From Podospora comata (taxonomy: Eukaryota > Ascomycota > Sordariomycetes > Sordariales > Podosporaceae): 64,000 bases of DNA. The notes beneath the pieces are model-generated. The model was not told the DNA's origin and did not search any database. It saw only the letters and a list, made by a program, of their open reading frames with translations. Below, one piece after another: positions 1-11,100 of the stretch (within the stretch, counting starts at the first letter, position 1; each line of letters starts with the position of its first letter). The stretch is taken from positions 1,550,001 through 1,614,000 of the forward strand of contig CP071496.1 in NCBI GenBank assembly GCA_017354895.1, given 5' to 3'. A program made the position numbers and the translations under genes.

Positions 1-868
1 GTGAGATTTCGGGACGGCTAGATGGCTACGACCGAGTAAGTCTACCAGTCAGTACCTCGGTTATTTTACCCGGGTCTAATTATGTGGACAGCCTGTCAGC
101 CAGACTCCCATTAAGAAATGCAGCGATAGCCCGATCAAGATTGAATCACCTACCCCGACCAAGCGTCGCCGAGTCAATTTCTCAGAGGACGGGGCATCCC
201 GGGTGTCTGAGCCTACGCCAGCCCTGTCCCATGCTCTGCATACTTCCTCCCCTTCGTTGCCGCAAGCCCTCCTCAGCAAAGGTGGAAACTCTGGTTCGGG
301 ACATCAGAATCCATCGCCATCACCTTTGCTACCCCAATCAAAGATTGCGCCTGTTCACTATGCAACACCTTCCAATCAGCGATACGACCTTTCGAAGGCC
401 GCCCCACCATCTGCGAAGAAGAAGCCAGCACAACCCAAGAAACCAGCCCAGGCTTCAAAGCCTTGTCATGGAAAACAACTCTGCATATCTAGAGCTAGCC
501 TTCACGAGGTTCAGCACCGCGAGTGGATTTTCAATTTTCAGAGCTTCGGCTGGTGCGTTCTTCGTTGTGGCCGTTTCAACTGTCTTAACCAAGGTCCGGG
601 TATGTTGACTCGTCTCAGAAAACATTTTGAGAAAGGGTGTCCTGTTGCTGGCCATCCGCTCGGCACTGACTAGGAGTTGGTGGAGCGCTTTGGATACCAA
701 GGTATGTGAGACTGGTCATGGCCGTTTCCTGGTGATTTACTAACTTGGTATTGCTTCACAGTCACCGGAGGCATATTTGATACAGGCTCGGTTCAGCAGA
801 TCAGTGCGTGGGTGAACAATAGCAACGACGTAATCAGATACACAAATATGAACACATCAGAGAAGTAG
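1..868 (+). CDS. Uncertain gene fragment at window edge
   Basis: Two protein-like stretches are visible but do not join cleanly. The first enters from the window edge (1-35), has a plausible intron at 36-91 (GTAAGT to ACAG), and then reads a basic, Pro/Ser/Lys-rich segment with a TPTKRRRV-type nuclear-localisation-like patch. The second begins at an ATG at 468 and runs to 599 with a hydrophobic segment (AGAFFVVAVSTVL). Introns at 600-673 (GTATGT to GACTAG) and 702-761 (GTATGT, TACTAAC, CACAG) then lead to a stop at 866-868. The frame change between the two stretches, near 440-467, has no good intron. This may be two genes, one damaged gene, or a gene with an unusual intron. The family is not recognised. 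Confidence 0.3.
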
Positions 869-1719
869 GGATACCTTCATGGTGGTGATAGTTTGCAATA
901 CCGCGAGAGTGGCCTTGAGCTTTTAGATATACTGTCGGATTATACTGGTCTTTCCAGGACGATGAAAGCTTTTGTTTTGTTTCAATCTTCATGTATCAGG
1001 GCTCGTTATTGCCGGAGACTCTATGTTGTATGGATGCCTATCGAGCTATGCATGTATCACGCTGTAAGAGGGCCCGTAACCATTTGGCTTTTTTATAGGA
1101 TAGAGCAATGAACACAAGGTAGTCCGGATCTTGAGATGAGCGAGCACGTTGATCGCTACGACATGAGCTCCTCTTGCCATAATTATGCATCAAGAGCGTC
1201 CAAACAACAGTAATATGGAGTTTCACCAAGCATTAAAGTACTTGGCAGCCATAAGCCTTGAAACGCAGAAACGACTCTGTTGTCTATTGTATGTCCCGTT
1301 TGTTGAGTTGCGATACCTAACGTGGGTTCCGATTGGCTCGTTGGGACGTCGAAAAGAGACTCGCGTGTATGCGGTAATACAAGAGAGTGGCGCTAGACGG
1401 GTACCCGCTGTATCTGCAGCCTTATCATGGTAGCGGAAGATTGGTAGAGCGGTAGATGAAAGCGATGGTTTGTAATACAAGGCAGACTTGTCGTGAACAA
1501 CCTATGAGGCACTCGCCCAAAGCTCGGGCTGACCGGCCATGGCTCGGAATCGAAACGAGTGAGTTTGCAAATTCATGAGAGCAAACAACAGCTCAAATTC
1601 GTGCTGCCGGTGTCTCTCTGTTCCAGTCTGCCAACCGGTGGTCCTCTGGTAAGCTCAAACACTAGCCTTGGCGACATGGAGTGAGAGCTGTACAAGTAAA
1701 CAAGGAACCAAACGATCGG
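869..1719. other. Gene-free stretch
   Basis: Only short overlapping open frames with no recognisable motif occur here. I see no RNA gene or repeat. It probably includes the promoter of the AT-hook gene that starts at 1720. Confidence 0.5.
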
Positions 1720-2663
1720 ATGGCGCCCAAGAGGGGGTTCTCACCTGCGACCTCCCGTATCCCTAGGATCAACCGCCGGAAAAACGACATCAGGGCAGAA
1801 ACCAACATCGATTTCCTCATCCAACGTGCCTTCGAGGAAGCGGCCTCTACTATACGCACTAGTCTCATCGCCAAATTCACACAGACGATCTACAAACAAC
1901 TTCCCTATCTCATCGCCAGCCATCTTGGGCCTTGCCTCACTGACTATGAGGCTGAGATCCAGGAGCTTGGGTCTCGTTTTGGCACCATACCCGGTGTGCC
2001 TTCTGTTCAGGATGGCGAGCGTGGGGGCCTGAAAGACCGATTCAAGGAGGTTCTTCGCAAGGTGGGAAACGACATCCCCCGCGGGTATCGGACATCAACG
2101 GGTGCGGTAGATGGTGGAGATGATGATGGCGAGGGGGTAATGGATGTCATTCTCGTGCCGAGTGATCATGAGAAAGACACAAGCCAGGGTAACACAGGCC
2201 AGGGCGATGACGACGCCGAGGAGGAACCTGCAGGTGATGTGATCAAAACTACGATGCGAGAAGGCAGGCACGCGAGTGCAGTGAGAAGCGGAAGAGGAGG
2301 AGGGTTGGCTGGGGAAAAGACATTGGGTAGGAGGAAACCAAGGCTCCTGGTGTCGGAGTACGCTCGAACATCGCAAGGGCGGGTGGGAAGACCGGCGAAA
2401 CGTGTTGGACGGCCTACTACACGTCACGCAAGAGAGGTAGGGAAGGATCTGGAACCTCATGGTGAACCTGAGGTTGAGGTTGTTGGGGAAGAGACAATCC
2501 AGGCCATTGTCGGCAGTTACGTCAAACCCTCGGGGCGGATGAAGGAGATGGCGAAAATGAAGGTACATTTTAAGTTGTTGTCTTAGCCCCGGCAATCAAT
2601 CTAGAAGTGAAACTGATGACTTTGCAGTCTCTTAGACCTTTGGTGGATTCATTGCCCGCCTGA
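1720..2663 (+). CDS. AT-hook-like nuclear protein, unknown function
   Basis: The start is the ATG at 1720 (MAPKRGFSPATSR). Exon 1 runs to 2562, an intron lies at 2563-2627 (GTACAT, CTGATGAC branch, TTGCAG), and exon 2 ends at a TGA at 2661-2663, giving about 292 aa. The N-terminal 100 residues are basic and probably helical. A Gly/Asp-rich acidic middle follows, then an Arg-rich region with a doubled Gly-Arg-Pro core (GRVGRPAKRVGRPTTR) like an AT-hook that binds the DNA minor groove. The same frame reopens after the TGA and encodes a DUF3716-like Cys motif, so this is probably only the 5' part of a longer gene. The TGA could come from CGA by a C-to-T change. An alternative acceptor near 2705 would bypass it, but the branch site is poor. 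Confidence 0.55.
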
Positions 2664-2681
2664 GCCAGGTCGGGAGGGGCA

Positions 2682-3026
2682 GTGGCACGGTCCTCAAAAC
2701 TGAAGCTGTTCTCATGCAAGAGCTGGGGGACCGTTGTCCGGCAGCCCTGTGACACTTGCCGCCGTGGGAGCGGGCCGTTTATTGAATACGTTATTGTGCC
2801 GGGCACTGACTCATGCGCTGGGTGCTGGTACCAATGTCGTGCCAAGTATTGCTCATTCAAACCCAAGTACCTAGGCGCCTCCAAGACAGCTCTCCTCTAC
2901 CATACACCTCGGCCTTTGACTAGAGGTATCATAGGCCAGGTGCTGCATCATTCCTGCCGCTTAGTTAGAAGAAGGTTTCGTTTGGATAGATACGGTTTCA
3001 AATTGCAAGAACATATAAACAATTGA
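2682..3026 (+). CDS. DUF3716-like cysteine-motif segment
   Basis: The segment shows the signature of the fungal DUF3716 family: PCDTCRRGSGPF followed after a short spacer by DSCAGCWYQC and CSF. The usual Cys after GPF (GPFxxCV) is Tyr here. There is no ATG; the frame is continuous with exon 2 of the upstream AT-hook gene except for the single TGA at 2661. It therefore looks like the C-terminal domain of that gene, separated by a nonsense change or by a splice I could not place. The last 40 residues look non-coding, so the true 3' end is uncertain. The family has no established biochemical role; the CxxC pairs suggest zinc binding. Confidence 0.45.
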   Translation: MARSSKLKLFSCKSWGTVVRQPCDTCRRGSGPFIEYVIVPGTDSCAGCWYQCRAKYCSFKPKYLGASKTALLYHTPRPLTRGIIGQVLHHSCRLVRRRFRLDRYGFKLQEHINN

Positions 3027-3096
3027 CAGTTACATTATCAGTCTTCTGGCACCAGGGTACCACGGTCGAACTAAGTACTGCATCAGTGTGACCGCA

Positions 3097-4546
3097 TCAC
3101 CTTCTCAAGTGAACCTCCAACAACCCCAATGCCCCCTTATCATGCACCTTTCGAATCTCATACCTTTCATCCGCTTCCTTCAACAGCTTCTCAAACTCCT
3201 GTTTTGTCCTCTGCTTAGCGCCAAAGCTCACCAACATCACCATATCGGCCTGCCTCATTTCCCTCTCCCAATACCTCGGGACTGTCCCCGGCTCAGGCAG
3301 CACAATATCGTTGATCAACAGTGGTGTGCCCTCTGGCGAACCCTCAAGCCCAGGAACCACCGATCTGAACATTGTGACAACGTCGTGATCTGCCCAGTTG
3401 TGGGTGCACTGCCGGATGAGGTATGCCGAAGCGCCTTTGTATGGCTGAGGCTCGAAGAAGCTTGCCCGAGAGAAGGACACGCGGTTACGGACATCGTCGG
3501 TGAGGAGGCGTTGGCCTTGGGCGAACATATCGTCAGATTCATCCTGAACGATGAAGCTGAGATGGGGGAAGGTCTGTGAAGGTTAGCAAACATTGGGGGA
3601 GTTATGTTTCAGGGAAAGGGGACTTACTCGAGCGAGAATGATAGCGACATGGCCGCTTCCACCGCCGATATCTACCACGTTGCCCTTGATGCTTCCCCAG
3701 TTGAAGTTATCACGCAATTCGGTGACGCTGTTTTCCACTGTGATTCGATGGTCAGATACGTTCACTCTTTGTCCAGGATAACAAGCCGAGCAGAAACTTA
3801 CTCTTCCTCCACCCAGCCATCGCCTTCGCAAACCTCCCAGCATGTTCCGGGTGCTTGGAATAATACCTAAAAATCGGCACCCCATGTCTGGCGTAAAACG
3901 GGCAATGCACACTGTCAGACTCATTGGGAGTCGCCTTCAGAGCAACACTCGACTCGGCCGCTGCCTTGAGCATCTCGTCAAACCTGTCATGCCGCTAGAG
4001 TCAACGACCAACCAGCCACCCAAACAGAAGGAAAAGCCAGATGACTCACGAATAATGCACCATAGACCTAACCTCATCATCCTGCTGCAGCGCAAAAGAG
4101 AACAAATTATGCGAGAAATACCCCTTCTTCCTCTCCTGAAAGAACCGATGGGTTATCAACAACCTCACCACCCTTCCTGTCTTGTCGGTGTCCAAGCCTG
4201 CCTTTTTTGCGAGTTCCTCCACGGAGATTTCCCCCTCGGCTGGGATAAGCGTGAAGAAGTCAAAGTCGAGGGCGATTTGGAATGCGGCGATTTCGTAGCC
4301 CCGCATGAGGAAGTGGCGGTAGAAGAGCGCTGGTCCGTCGACGAGACGCTGGAGGTCTTCTAGGAGGGTGCGGAGGCTGCCTTGGAGCTCGCGGTAGTCT
4401 GCCTTGTTGGGGGGTGAGGCGGAGGAGGGGGAGAAGGTGGAGGCGGGGAGGTTGTTAGATTGGAGGTAGGCGGTGATTTCTTTGGTTTTGGAGAGGATGC
4501 CCTCGGCCAGGGCGAGGATGGAGACGTTTTCGGCGGTGTCGGACAT
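3097..4546 (-). CDS. SAM-dependent O-methyltransferase of the PKS cluster
   Basis: This is a class I O-methyltransferase of the Methyltransf_2 type, which transfers a methyl group from SAM to a hydroxyl of a small molecule. Four exons (4050-4546, 3802-3983, 3628-3737, 3097-3573) with introns of 54-66 bp give 421 aa in a consistent frame. Residues 1-110 form the helical dimerisation part typical of fungal OMTs. The winged-helix region follows, then the SAM motif VVDIGGGSGHVA around residue 249. His321 in CTHNWADHD matches the catalytic His of the family's HDW motif. The C-terminal part shows the usual ND-x-LP pattern. The gene is divergent from the HR-PKS across a 626 bp shared promoter, which points to methylation of an enol or hydroxyl of the polyketide. 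In the solanapyrone pathway the corresponding enzyme methylates the pyrone hydroxyl. Confidence 0.92.
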
Positions 4547-4699
4547 GGTGGAGGTTTGGTACCTAGAGTGGGATGTGGTTGCTGTCGATTTATGGTGATG
4601 GTGGTTGGTGAGCTGTCAAGTGTGTGGTGGTGACGGTGGTGGGATGGTCAAAGATCAAGGTTTTTGAAGGATTGGAAGTGTCACAATCGCGATTGATCC

Positions 4700-4707
4700 T
4701 CGGCCGA
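4700..4707. promoter_or_regulatory. TCGGCCGA palindrome, candidate operator
   Basis: A perfect 8 bp palindrome (flanked as CTCGGCCGAG) between OMT and HR-PKS. It is a CGG/CCG inverted repeat of the kind bound by Zn2Cys6 dimers; here the half-sites abut. Its role is inferred from recurrence in the cluster promoters. Confidence 0.45.
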
Positions 4708-4946
4708 GTTCGTGAGCATGATCTGGGTGATGACCTTGATCTCATGCATTGAGCGTACAAAGCAGATGCCCGAGAAATCTCGGTCTGACCGCCACAGGTT
4801 GCATTTCCGCAGCAGAATGGCCCACTTGCGGATCATCGACCAAAGTTCTCTGCACCGATATTGCACGGTGCGGTCTCAACGCATAGGGGATGCGTTATTG
4901 TCCGTCGACTCTACAGTAGACATACAATCTTCAAATCAGGAGGGCC

Positions 4947-4954
4947 TCGGCCGA
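4947..4954. promoter_or_regulatory. TCGGCCGA palindrome, candidate operator
   Basis: Second copy in the OMT/HR-PKS promoter, 219 bp upstream of the PKS start codon. Confidence 0.45.
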
Positions 4955-5172
4955 AGGACGTCGGAGCAGTTGAGATCACTGCTATCAACAGACGCTAAAG
5001 GACTCGATGGTGTATGATCGCCAGCTTGAGGACACCAGAGATTCATCGAGATACATATCTTGTGATTGTGCCTAGAATTTTGGAGATCCAGAATAGAACA
5101 ATTGTACCCAAGCGGAAGATTACTATCTCAAAACGAATGTCAACAGAGCGTAGATAGTCTCAACACTAAGCT

Positions 5173-8100
5173 ATGTCCTCCTCATCCATCCTCGAAGGCC
5201 CACATGAGCCCGTAGCCATCATCGGCATGGGTAAGCTGCAATCTCATCAGTCCTTTCTGGACTGGCCATGTAATACTAACATTTGTCACAGGCTGCCGGT
5301 GGGCCGGTGACATTCGTGACCCTTCAGGGCTATGGGACCTTCTGAAGAACAAACGCGACGGCTGGCGCAAATTCAACCACCCTAGATTCTCTGCCAAGGG
5401 TTTCTACCACCCCAATAAAGAGCGCCCAGGATCCATGAGAACACCCGGTGCGTTTCTCATGGACGAAGATGCTCGCCTATTTGATCATTCCTTCTTCGGC
5501 ATCACCGGGCGAGAAGCCGAAACCCTCGACCCGTCTCAACGGAAGCTGCTCGAAGTGGTGTACGAGGCTCTCGAGAACGGAGGGGAGACTTGGGAGAGTA
5601 TTTCAGGATCACGAACCGGGGTGTATATCGGCAACTTCGCCCTCGATCACATCCTCATTCAGGCACGGGATTGGGAGAGCCCAAAGTCATACGCTGCCAC
5701 GGGAGCGGACACCAGTATTCTCGCCAATCGTATCAGTTACATCTTCAACCTTCATGGTCCCAGGTACGCACTGGTCTTCCTAGAAATCAACGTTAGTCGG
5801 GTAATCAGGGGCTAATGGTTACCACAGTCTGGCCACAAACACCGCCTGCTCATCCTCCATGTATGCCCTGCACATGGCCGTCAGTGCGATCCGCAGTGGT
5901 GACTGTGACGGCGCCATAGTCGCGGCAGCCAACTGGATATCCGATCCCAGCATGCAGTTTGTGCTCGACAAGCTCGGCGCACTCTCGCCCACGGCGCGAT
6001 GTCACACGTTCGACGCCTCTGCAGACGGTTACGCCCGTGGGGAGGGCTACGCCGCTCTATATCTCAAGAAATCCACCATAGCCGTGTTAGACTCGTTGCC
6101 AATTCGAGCCATGATTCGAGGCACCGCCATCAACGCCAACGGCCGGACAGGAGGTATCACCCGACCCAGCATAGCCGGACAGGAAGACGTCATTCGCGAG
6201 GCCTACAAACACGCCGGCGGCCTCCCCTTCTCAGACACGACATTCTTCGAGTGCCATGGCACGGGCACGCAAGCCGGCGACCCGATCGAAGTGACGGCCG
6301 TCGGCAACGTCTTTGCTTCCTCTCGGTCAGACGCCCCGGAAGACCGGCTCCTCATCGGCTCCATCAAGCCAAACCTTGGCCACACGGAAGGTGCAAGTGC
6401 CATCGCCTCGGTTATGAAGGTGGTTCTTTCCCTCGAAGCAGGCCAAATCCCACCAACCTTTGGGATCGAGCAACTGAACCCGAGCATCGACTTTGCGGGA
6501 GCCAAAGTCGAAGTTGTCAAAGATGGCACGGTACCCTGGCCGGAAGGAAAGCTCCGGCGCGCAAGCGTAAATTCCTTCGGGTTCGGTGGGGCCAACGGGC
6601 ACTGTATTGTCGACCACGTCAATGTGGTTCTCCCCGACTACATCAAGCCCGGAATCTCTGGGGCCGGTACCTCAGCCAACGGCCATACCGCCAACGGGTA
6701 TTCCAACGGGAAGGCCCACGAGGGCAACAACGGAGTGGTGACGCCACCTGCTGACCACTCCCCTCTCACGACTAAACCGAGAAAGACGACGAAGGCGGAC
6801 GCCACCACGCGTGACCTTGTGCTTCTCCCTTTCTCGGCCCATACCGAGCAATCCCTCAAGTCGAATATTGCCGCCCTCTCTCGCATCATCCACCAGTGGC
6901 CCCTTGCAGACATCGCCTACACCCTGAGCTCCAAACGATCACGTTTCCAGCAGCGTTCATTCCGCATCGTCGCCAAGAACGATATCCAAACCGTGCTTGC
7001 CACAGACCGTCGCATCCTAACAAGCCCCCTGCGGCCAGCAAACATCGGATATGTTTTCACGGGTCAGGGCGCACAGTGGCATGCCATGGGCGCCCAGCTA
7101 TTCGAGTACGCCGTCTTTCGCGCGGCGATCACCCACCTGGACCGGGTGATGGATGCACTACCATCCCGGTCCTCGTGGAAGATTTCCGATGTCCTGTCCG
7201 GCAACTGCGAGCCCGATCTCGTGCTGTCACCCAAAGTCTCCCAAGTGGCCTGTACCGCCGTTCAGATCGGGCTCGTCGATTTGCTTGCATCGTGGTCTAT
7301 CGCGCCTGCCGCAGTAGTTGGCCACTCCTCTGGCGAAATGGCAGCGGCGTATGCGTCGGGGTATATCACAGCTGCCGAAGCTATTACTGCTGCCTACTTT
7401 CGCGGTTTGGCCGTGTCGCAGAATAAGGCAAAGGGCGCCATGTTGGCTGTGGGTGTTGGGATGGATGCCGCGATGGAATACCTGGACGGAAAGGAAGACC
7501 GCATTAAGATCGCGGCGATCAACTCGCCCGGCAGCGTCACGCTGTCTGGTGACGAGGATGCCATCGAGTCCCTGTCGGCCTCGCTTAATGAGGAAGGCGT
7601 GTTCAACCGTGTCCTTCGAACCGGCGGAAATGCCTACCATTCACATCACATGGTGGCACTGGGCGGGCAATACAACGACATGCTGTCAAAGGGACTTGAA
7701 CACATCGACAATATCGGATTGGTTGACAAGACCCAGAGATACCCTCTCATCCGCTGGGTGTCGTCGGTGACCCCTGATGAGGCCATGGCTTTTGAGGTTG
7801 GTGCTTCGTACTGGAGAGCAAACCTTGAATCACCCGTCCGCTTCTCCGAGGCTGTGAGCGGGATGATGAGCTTGGAGGGTGACCAAGCCGTTGATATCTT
7901 GATGGAGCTCGGCCCGCACCCGGCACTGAAGAGCCCGGTGGACCAGATATTGAAGAGTATCGGCAAGTCTGCACCACATGTCGCATCACTGAAGAGAGGA
8001 GAAGACAGCCGGGAGTCTGTGCTCCAGCTCGCCGGCACCCTGTTTAGCCTGAATGCCGAAGTCGACTTGGTTGCAGTAAACGCAGTCGATGACGGCTTGC

Positions 8101-11100
8101 ACGAGGGCCGGTGGAGTCTCGCGCACGGTTGTACGGCAGTCGATCTCCCCCCTTACCAGTACACATATGGACCGGTCAATTACTATGAGAGCCGGCTTAG
8201 CAAGGAATATCGACTTCGACAGGTCCTTAGGCACGACCTCATAGGCGCCCGGCTGCCCGGCGCCAGCAAGCTACGGCCTCAATGGCGGAATATTCTTCGA
8301 CTTAAGGATGTGCCCTGGTTGGGCGACCACCGCTTGATTCCTGACGCCGTCTTCCCTGCGGCGGGCTTCATTGCTATGGGAATAGAGGCCGCCACGCAGG
8401 TGTACCACGAGCTCCCCAAGGCGTATGAGATCACGGGGTACTCGCTCCGCAAGGTTGACATCGAGACCGCCCTGCGGCTTCCCGAAGATGATCGTGGTGT
8501 TGATATCATCCTCAGCTTGGAACTGGCAGACACAGACGCAACGGTCAAATCGCCTGGCTGGTCCCGTTTCACCGTCAGTTCGGTATCCAGGGATTCCGAT
8601 GAGTGGACGGAGCACTGCACAGGTCTCGTCAAAGTCGAGATCTCGGAGAAGCCTGCGGTGGCCAGCAAGATGGGCTCTTTGACGGACCCCCGATTCCCCG
8701 ACACACGTGCGTGGTACAACAAGTTCACCGAGATTGGCATCGGCTATGGCCCAACTTTCCAGCCTCTCTCCGATATCCGGGCAGACCCCAACCAGAATTT
8801 AGCCCAAGCAACTGTGGCGCTGAACACAACGGACAACACGATCGAAGGAGGAGAGTCAAGCTATGCGCTCCATCCGGCGGCCCTCGACGGCACCTTCCAG
8901 CTAGGTCTCATTGCCTGCTACGGTGGCCAATTGGAACGTGCATACACTGCCTTTGTGCCTGTCCACCTTTCAAGCATGTATCTGAAAGCAGGACTCAGCC
9001 CGCATACACCCGCAACAGCCATAGCCCACGGTCAGACCCAAGGCCTGCGTGGTGCCTACATCAAGCTGCAAATGACTGACGAAAGCGGCAACGTTGTCCT
9101 GGACGTCGACACGCTGCGCTGTCTTAGTTTCAAGGAGTCCAAGTCGGACGAGTACACCATGCAGTCCAAGAAGGCCCTGAGCAGCCCTTTCACCAGGCTC
9201 ACCTGGAAGCCCGACATCCGTACTCTTAACAACGACCAGATCCGGGCACTGTTCCCCCCCCCACAGGAAAATAACCAAGGTGCCGCAGGCCTCGAGGTGG
9301 TCGACATGATCTGCTGCCTGGTCGTGGCGGACATCTACGAGGTATTCATCAAAAGCGCAACCAGCGTACCCCAGCCCAAAGGTGAACTCCGCCACTGGGT
9401 CTCTTGGCTGAAGTGGTGCGTCGAGGAAGATAATCGGGAGAATATGGTCGAAGCCAAGAGTCTTCCTGCCGACCAGCGTCACCAGCTGCTTAAGAAGCTG
9501 TACGTTGAGGCTGGTGATCGGCCCGAGGCACAGGCGGCTCGGGGACTGCACGAGAACATGGGTGAAATCCTCGCGGAGCGCAAGACAGGTATTGACGTCC
9601 TCGTGCCGGATGGACTCCTCACGGCGCTGTACGAGACAGGCCATGTCATTGTGGGCTCATACCCGCAGCTACGTAATGTCCTCGACTGCCTCGGCCATGC
9701 CAATCCCAATATGCGTATTTTAGAGGTCGGCGCCGGAACTGGCGCAGGCACACGAGTAGCTATGGGGGCGCTGACAAGGTCGAACGGCATTAAGCGGTAC
9801 GCTGATTACACGTTTACTGATATCTCGGCTGGTTTCTTGACGGCCGCTCAGGAGTTCATGTCAGGCTATCGTGATGTGAGCTACGCTGTTTTGGATATCG
9901 GGGAGGATCCGCTCGCCAATGGGTTTGAGCCGGTCTACGATGTGGTCTTTGCATGTGAGGCTATCCACGCCACGGCCAGTATGGATGTAACTCTCGAAAA
10001 CTGCCGGAGATTGTTGAAGCCGGGAGGCAGGTTAGTGCTGGTGGAGAGCACGCGTATGAGAGTGCTGCTGGGGCTGCTGTACGGTACTCTCACGGGTTAT
10101 TGGCTGGGGGTTGGTGACGGTCGTACTGAGGGGCCTTTCATGGACCTGGAGACCTGGGACAGGCGATTGAGGAAGGCCGGCTTCTCGGGCACGGAGCTGG
10201 CTCTTGATGACTACAACCGCCCCCATAACACGACCTCCATCCTCGTTTCCACCCGTGTCGAAGAGTCTTACGTGGTCACCAACAAAGACACAGAGGCAAA
10301 GGAAGGTCCGGCCGCCGTGATCCATCTTTTGCACGGAGCCAATGGCCCGTCGCCGCTCTTGGAGCAAGTCTCCAGTGAGTTTGAGCGTTGTGGCGTTAAG
10401 GCTGTGGCGTCTTCGATCAATGAAGCGTCCGAAACAGTACAGCCCAACGCCCGCACCGTGGTATTCCTCAACGACGAGAATGACCTCTTTGACACTGAAG
10501 ACGCCAGCCTTCTCAACTCGTTCCAGCATCTTGCCCGAAACACCAAGAGCATGGTCTGGTTGACGTCGAGTGGAATTGCCAAAGGTCGGGACCCTCGGGC
10601 CGCCTTCATGATTGGCCTTCTCCGAACCATCGCGACTGAGAACCCGGCCGGCCGTTTCCTCTCCGTTGACATTGATGCGGAGACTCTCGGAGAACAAGAT
10701 GATACTCTCATTCGCAACATCGTCAAATCCGAGCTAGCCCTGCAGAATGAGGATGCCTCTGATGAAGAAGGCAGCAAGGACCGAGAGTTTGTCTGGCAGG
10801 ACGGCTGTATGTGGGTGAGCCGGGTGGTCCCTGACACAGAGCTCGGCGTGTATATCGACCTAAGCAAAACACCTACGAGCAGAGGCTCTCAGATGGTTCC
10901 CATTGGCAGTCAGGGTCCTGTTCGTGCGGCATTCGAGACCCCCGGCATCCTTACTTCGCTATACTTCCGAGCCTATACAGAGCTCTTGCAGCCCATCCCA
11001 GCGGACTACGTTGACGTTCAAGTGGCAGCTGTGGGTGTGAACTGGAAGGATTTGGGCCTCACATCAGGTCGATTTGACGCAACTGGCAGCAACCTGTCGT

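Larger units (their letters stand above)
4547..5172. promoter_or_regulatory. Divergent OMT / HR-PKS promoter
   Basis: The 626 bp region between the two divergent starts holds no gene. It contains two copies of the palindrome TCGGCCGA (4700-4707 and 4947-4954), the best candidate operators for the cluster's Zn2Cys6 regulator. Confidence 0.6.

Noticed and set aside
893-1480. Small frames of 60-85 residues
   Set aside because: No motif or splice support; typical of random AT-rich sequence.
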